This document shows, piece by piece, positions 60,734-64,000 of a stretch of 64,000 bases of DNA. Each line of letters begins with the position of its first letter. Positions within the stretch are counted from its first letter, which is position 1. The translations under genes were made by a program, and so were the position numbers. The notes under the pieces are model-generated. The model was not told the origin of the DNA. It ran no database searches and saw only the letters and a list, made by a program, of their open reading frames with translations. This DNA comes from JAFAHD01 sp963772515 (GTDB lineage Bacteria > Vulcanimicrobiota > Vulcanimicrobiia > Eremiobacterales > Eremiobacteraceae): assembly GCA_963772515.1 (NCBI GenBank), contig CAVYXC010000002.1, positions 496,001 through 560,000 of the forward strand, in the 5' to 3' direction.

Positions 60734-61846
60734 ATGAAGTTCAGTTGCAACGCGAAGGATATCGCGGGGGCGGTCGCCGCTGCCAGCAAGGTGGTCAATG
60801 CTCACACCACGATGCCGATCCTGGGCAACGTCTTGTTGACGGCCAGGAAGGGGCGTGTGAGCGTCCGCGCCACCGACCTCGAGCTCACGCTCGAGAACGC
60901 GTTCAACGCCGAGGTGACCGAGGAAGGACGTTGCACCGTTCCGGCGCGTCTGTTCTCAGGTTATCTGGCCAACCTGCCGGCCGCCACCCTCGAGATGACG
61001 GGCACGGCGAGCCGCGCGACGCTCAAGTGCGAGCGCTCGAACTACGAGTTCTTCGCGTTGCCGGCCGACGAGTATCCGCCGTTGCCCGAAGGCACGTCGT
61101 CGGACGAGTTTCGGATCGACGCGAAGGCATTTCGCGAAGCGGCCAACGCCGTGACCTTCGCCGCCTCGAGCGAAGAGGCGCGCGGCCCCGTCCTCATGGG
61201 CACGTTGCTCGAACTGGACGGCGCGTCGCTGACGATGGTGGCGACGGACGGGTATCGCCTGGCCCGCTATCAGCTCGGGCTCACCGAACCGGTCAAACAA
61301 CCGGCTCGGCTCATCGTGCCGGCGCGGGCGCTGGGCGAGGTCGTGCGCGTCGCATCGGGCGGCACCATCGAAGCCACCGTGTTGGGCGGACAGGCCAACC
61401 AGCTCGTGTTCAACACCGGCGACGTGAAGGTGATCGCGCGGCTGATCGACGGCCAGTATCCGAACTACCAACAAGTCATCCCCAAAGAGTTCGACAAACG
61501 CGTCATCGCGAGCACCGAGAAGCTGCTCGCAAGCTTGCGCCGCGCCGAAGTGGTTGCCGGCGATCGCGCCAGCATGGTCAAGCTGGCGATGGACGGCACG
61601 AGCCTCGTGATCACCGCAAGCTCCGACACCGCTGGTACCGCGTACGAGGAGATCGACGTCGAACGCAGCGGCGATCCGCTGACCATCGCCTTCAACGCCA
61701 AATATCTGGTCGAGATCCTCAACCACGTGGGTGCCGACACGGTCGCGATGAGCTTCCAAGGCGCGCTCAACCCCGGCGCGATGCGACCGGCGACCGGCGA
61801 GCTCGCCGAACGCCAGCTGTACATACTCATGCCGCTGCGGCAGTAG
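60734..61846 (+). CDS. dnaN: DNA polymerase III beta sliding clamp
   Basis: Processivity clamp of 370 aa with the three repeated clamp domains. MKFSCNAKDIAGAVAAASKV is the start, TTMPILGNVLLTA typical of domain I, TDGYRLARYQLGLTEP of domain II, and LNPGAMRPATGELAERQLYI then LMPLR the C-terminus. ATG 60734 was preferred for its GAGGGA ribosome-binding site and normal N-terminus. Alternative-frame open stretches across it are shadows. Confidence 0.96.
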   Translation: MKFSCNAKDIAGAVAAASKVVNAHTTMPILGNVLLTARKGRVSVRATDLELTLENAFNAEVTEEGRCTVPARLFSGYLANLPAATLEMTGTASRATLKCERSNYEFFALPADEYPPLPEGTSSDEFRIDAKAFREAANAVTFAASSEEARGPVLMGTLLELDGASLTMVATDGYRLARYQLGLTEPVKQPARLIVPARALGEVVRVASGGTIEATVLGGQANQLVFNTGDVKVIARLIDGQYPNYQQVIPKEFDKRVIASTEKLLASLRRAEVVAGDRASMVKLAMDGTSLVITASSDTAGTAYEEIDVERSGDPLTIAFNAKYLVEILNHVGADTVAMSFQGALNPGAMRPATGELAERQLYILMPLRQ

Positions 61847-61849
61847 TCA

Positions 61850-62977
61850 GTGCGCGTCGACTCGCTCGAACTTGCGAATTTCCGCAACTACGCCGCCCTC
61901 CGCTTTGACCCGCCGGAGGGCGCGTGCATCTTGGTGGGCGCAAACGCACAAGGAAAGTCCAACGTGCTCGAAGCGCTGGCGCTGTTGGCGCTGGGCAAAT
62001 CGTTTCGCACGGTGCGCGAGTCGGACCTGATCCGCTTTGACGCGGCAGCGGCCAGCGTCTCGGCGCAGGTGCACACGCGTACGGGCATCGCGACGGCCGG
62101 CTGCGTGATCACGCGCGCCGGCGAAGGCGCGCGCAAACGTTTCATACGCAACGGGCGCGGCGTCTCGTACGGCAGCTTTCTCGGCGGCATCACCGCGGTG
62201 ACCTTCGCACCGGCCGACCTCGGCCTGATCACCGGGCCTGCCAGCTTGCGGCGGCGGCTCCTCAACGCGGCGCTCTCGCAGCTCGATCGCGGCTACTATC
62301 ACGACCTGGCGGCGTACCTCAAGGTGCTCGCACAGAAGAATGCCTTTTTGCGCTCGCCGGACTCGGGCGACCGCACGCTGCTCGCGACGTACAACGCGCA
62401 AGTGACCGACATCGGCACGCGGCTCGTGAGCGCGCGCGCCGCCTACGTGCGCCGTCTCGGGCACGAAGCGGAAGCCGCTCACGCGCGTTGGGTCGGCAGC
62501 CGAGATGCGCTGGAGGTCGCATACGCTCCATCTCCGGCGCAAGACGCATTCACGCCCGACGCGATCTCGACGCGCCTCGCCGAAGCGCTGGCGAGCAATG
62601 CCCGGGCTGAGGTGGCGCGCAAGGTATCGCTGATCGGGCCGCATCGCGACGACATCACCTTAAGCCTCGGTGGACGCGCGCTGACGCGTTACGGGTCCCA
62701 AGGCCAGCAGCGCACCGCAGTGCTTGCGATCAAAGCCGCCGAGTACGCGCTCGCGCATGCAGCCGTCGGCGAGGCGCCGTTGCTGTTGCTCGACGACGTG
62801 CTCTCCGAACTCGACGAACAGCGCCGCCGCGCGTTCATGTCCAGCATCGCTGGATTCGAGCAAGCCTTTATCACTGCGACGGATCTATCCGACGTCGCGT
62901 TCGACGCCCCGCATCACGTCGTCTACGTCAAGAACGGCACGCTCGTGCAAGACGCGCGCCGAGCGGCAAGCGCATGA
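61850..62977 (+). CDS. recF: DNA replication and repair protein RecF
   Basis: SMC-like ATPase of 375 aa acting in gap repair with RecOR. It has SLELANFRNYAALRFDPPEG then ILVGANAQGKSNVLEALALL (Walker A, about 31), the region SYGSFLGGITAVTFAPADLG, the signature YGSQGQQRTAVLAIKAAEYA, and Walker B LLLLDDVLSELDEQRRRAFM. Start GTG 61850, 3 bp after dnaN. Overlaps the next gene (ATGA). Confidence 0.95.
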   Translation: MRVDSLELANFRNYAALRFDPPEGACILVGANAQGKSNVLEALALLALGKSFRTVRESDLIRFDAAAASVSAQVHTRTGIATAGCVITRAGEGARKRFIRNGRGVSYGSFLGGITAVTFAPADLGLITGPASLRRRLLNAALSQLDRGYYHDLAAYLKVLAQKNAFLRSPDSGDRTLLATYNAQVTDIGTRLVSARAAYVRRLGHEAEAAHARWVGSRDALEVAYAPSPAQDAFTPDAISTRLAEALASNARAEVARKVSLIGPHRDDITLSLGGRALTRYGSQGQQRTAVLAIKAAEYALAHAAVGEAPLLLLDDVLSELDEQRRRAFMSSIAGFEQAFITATDLSDVAFDAPHHVVYVKNGTLVQDARRAASA

Positions 62978-63906
62978 CGGGGCCGAAAACGCTGCGCGCG
63001 CTGCTGGCGGCATACCGGCCGGCGGGCGAACGCGTCGTGGCCGGCGGCGAGGCGGGCGCGCTATCCTCGGCGTGGCCCGATGCGGTCGGCGCCGACGTCA
63101 GCCGGCGCACGCGGGCAGGATCGTTTCGCGACGGCACGCTGACCGTATTGACGCCGAGCAGCGCGTGGAGCCATCAACTGACGTTTTTGGCGCCGACGAT
63201 CATCGAACGGCTGCGCGAGCGCTGTCCGGGGGTGGATCTGCGACGCCTGAAGTTCGCCGTGGCGAGCGGCCGCAGTCGCGCGCTGCTCGCCGGCAATGTG
63301 GGGGCGGGTGCTTCCGACGCGCGCTCCCTGCGCGCAACCGCCGAGCCGAATGCGGGCAAAGCAGGGGCGGGGGTTGACGACACGGTTACCGAGGGGGATG
63401 ACCTTGAAAGCGTGCTCGCCCGATTGCGGCGCGCACAAGACAAGCTCGACGAGCGCCGCGCGCAAGCCGGCTGGCAGCGCTGCAGCGCGTGCGCATGCTG
63501 GTGCACCTCGCCGCCGCTGTGCAGCGTTTGCCGCGAGCAGGCGCGCCGCGCCGCCGACGGCGCAATCGCAAACGTACTGGCCAACGCTCCCTGGCTGCGT
63601 CACATCGAGCTGCGGCGGGAACTGCCGGCCGCCGACGCGCGCAGCTACGAGCGCGTGCGGCGCTCCCTAATCACGCAATGCGAGCTGCAGATGTTCAACG
63701 CGCGCGCACGCTTACGCCGGGACCGTCTCGAAGCGGGCGACCGCGTCGCCGCGTGGAGTTACGCCATGCTCGCGACGCAGCAGCGCAAGGAGGCGTTGAG
63801 CGTCGCAGTGCTTGCGAGCGTGGTCGGACGCCAATGGGCGGATGCGCTACTTCGCGACGGCGAACGAAAGGCGCCGCGGCCTGTTCGCGAGAAGGCAGAT
63901 AAGTAA
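62974..63906 (+). CDS. DciA-like (DUF721) protein with zinc-finger C-terminal extension
   Basis: 310-aa protein. The N-terminal 100 residues (LRALLAAYRPAGERVVAGGE, WPDAVGADVSRRTRAGSFRD, GTLTVLTPSSAWSHQLTFLA) form the DUF721/DciA domain associated with loading of the replicative helicase. Usual DciA proteins are about half this length. Here a linker leads to an acidic helix, a cysteine cluster CSACACWCTSPPLCSVC (about 170-186, likely zinc-binding) and an alpha-helical basic tail. The position after recF is the common one for DUF721 genes. Overlaps the recF stop. Confidence 0.8.
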   Translation: MTGPKTLRALLAAYRPAGERVVAGGEAGALSSAWPDAVGADVSRRTRAGSFRDGTLTVLTPSSAWSHQLTFLAPTIIERLRERCPGVDLRRLKFAVASGRSRALLAGNVGAGASDARSLRATAEPNAGKAGAGVDDTVTEGDDLESVLARLRRAQDKLDERRAQAGWQRCSACACWCTSPPLCSVCREQARRAADGAIANVLANAPWLRHIELRRELPAADARSYERVRRSLITQCELQMFNARARLRRDRLEAGDRVAAWSYAMLATQQRKEALSVAVLASVVGRQWADALLRDGERKAPRPVREKADK

Positions 63907-63934
63907 CGATTCTATCGGATGAATAGGTATGCAG

Positions 63935-63980
63935 CGGTCGAATTTATTCGACCGATGGGCGAGCGCGGCTCGCCCGCTTT
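63935..63980 (+). terminator. Tandem hairpins ending the dnaA-to-dciA transcript
   Basis: Two perfect hairpins follow the DciA-like stop. CGGTCGAA, loop TTTA, TTCGACCG is at 63935-63954. GGGCGAGC, loop GCG, GCTCGCCC is at 63957-63975 and is followed by GCTTT. The second has the form of a weak rho-independent terminator. Confidence 0.6.
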
Positions 63981-64000
63981 AACGCTTTAGGGTAAGATTT

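Noticed and set aside
60745..61908. 387-codon alternative frame over dnaN
   Set aside because: Arg/Gly-rich frame-shifted reading of dnaN; the dnaN frame has full clamp homology.

Overview
The window is a densely packed, GC-rich bacterial chromosome segment that ends in the replication-origin region (rpmH, dnaA, dnaN, recF, a DciA-like gene) and carries parA, parB and a parS-like site. The genes describe a rod-shaped cell (MreBCD, PBP2) with a diderm-type envelope (ADP-heptose synthesis, GT9 heptosyltransferase-like genes, an LpxB-like protein). Ribosomal protein L27 has the N-terminal extension best known from Firmicutes. No 16S gene is present. The combination suggests an uncultured GC-rich Terrabacteria-type lineage such as Candidatus Eremiobacterota (WPS-2); that assignment is inference.

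Layout. 1-12350 (minus): one long, overlapping gene string running hisS, accB, gmhA, gmhB, hldE kinase, hldE nucleotidyltransferase, LpxB-like, six GT2/GT9 glycosyltransferases, aspS. 12364-13823 (plus): a two-gene permease pair. 13801-15068: a DUF4288-like gene, a peroxiredoxin whose peroxidatic cysteine is encoded by in-frame TGA (selenocysteine), and a divergent YbjQ gene. 15069-22150 (minus): fabF, rnc, smc, purH. 22388-23699: a 16-residue lysine-rich mini-gene with its own terminator, then a Cys/Met-metabolism PLP enzyme. 23751-25979: two homologous small peptides ending in an IF-x-GWG motif on either side of a secreted metallophosphatase gene, with a divergent CGNR-type regulator and repeated operator-like sequences. 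25972-30204 (minus): a small membrane protein, a TIGR03790-like lipoprotein and a large secreted zinc protease. 30320-32428: a small basic protein, rpmA, obg. 32433-33902: a membrane glycosyltransferase with an apparent CTG start. 34001-42785 (plus): nadD, lysA, DUF3465 lipoprotein, maf, mreBCD, PBP2, aminotransferase. 42786-43571: a less GC-rich patch with a lipoprotein. 43579-48676 (minus): trpS, thiD, a GH57-like secreted protein and two secreted or lipoproteins. 48673-58426 (minus): parB, parA, cca, rsmG, mnmG, mnmE, jag, yidC, yidD, rnpA, rpmH. 58427-63906 (plus): origin region, dnaA, dnaN, recF, DciA-like.

The strongest unusual items are the selenocysteine peroxiredoxin (TGA at the catalytic position plus a SECIS-like hairpin at the right distance), the paired GWG peptides around the phosphatase, repeated use of apparently non-canonical start codons (CTG, possibly ATC), the heptose/glycosyltransferase block lying between hisS and aspS, a 15-bp direct repeat over the parA start, and lineage-type additions to core proteins (zinc-ribbon YidC, RGG-tailed Jag, zinc-finger DciA).
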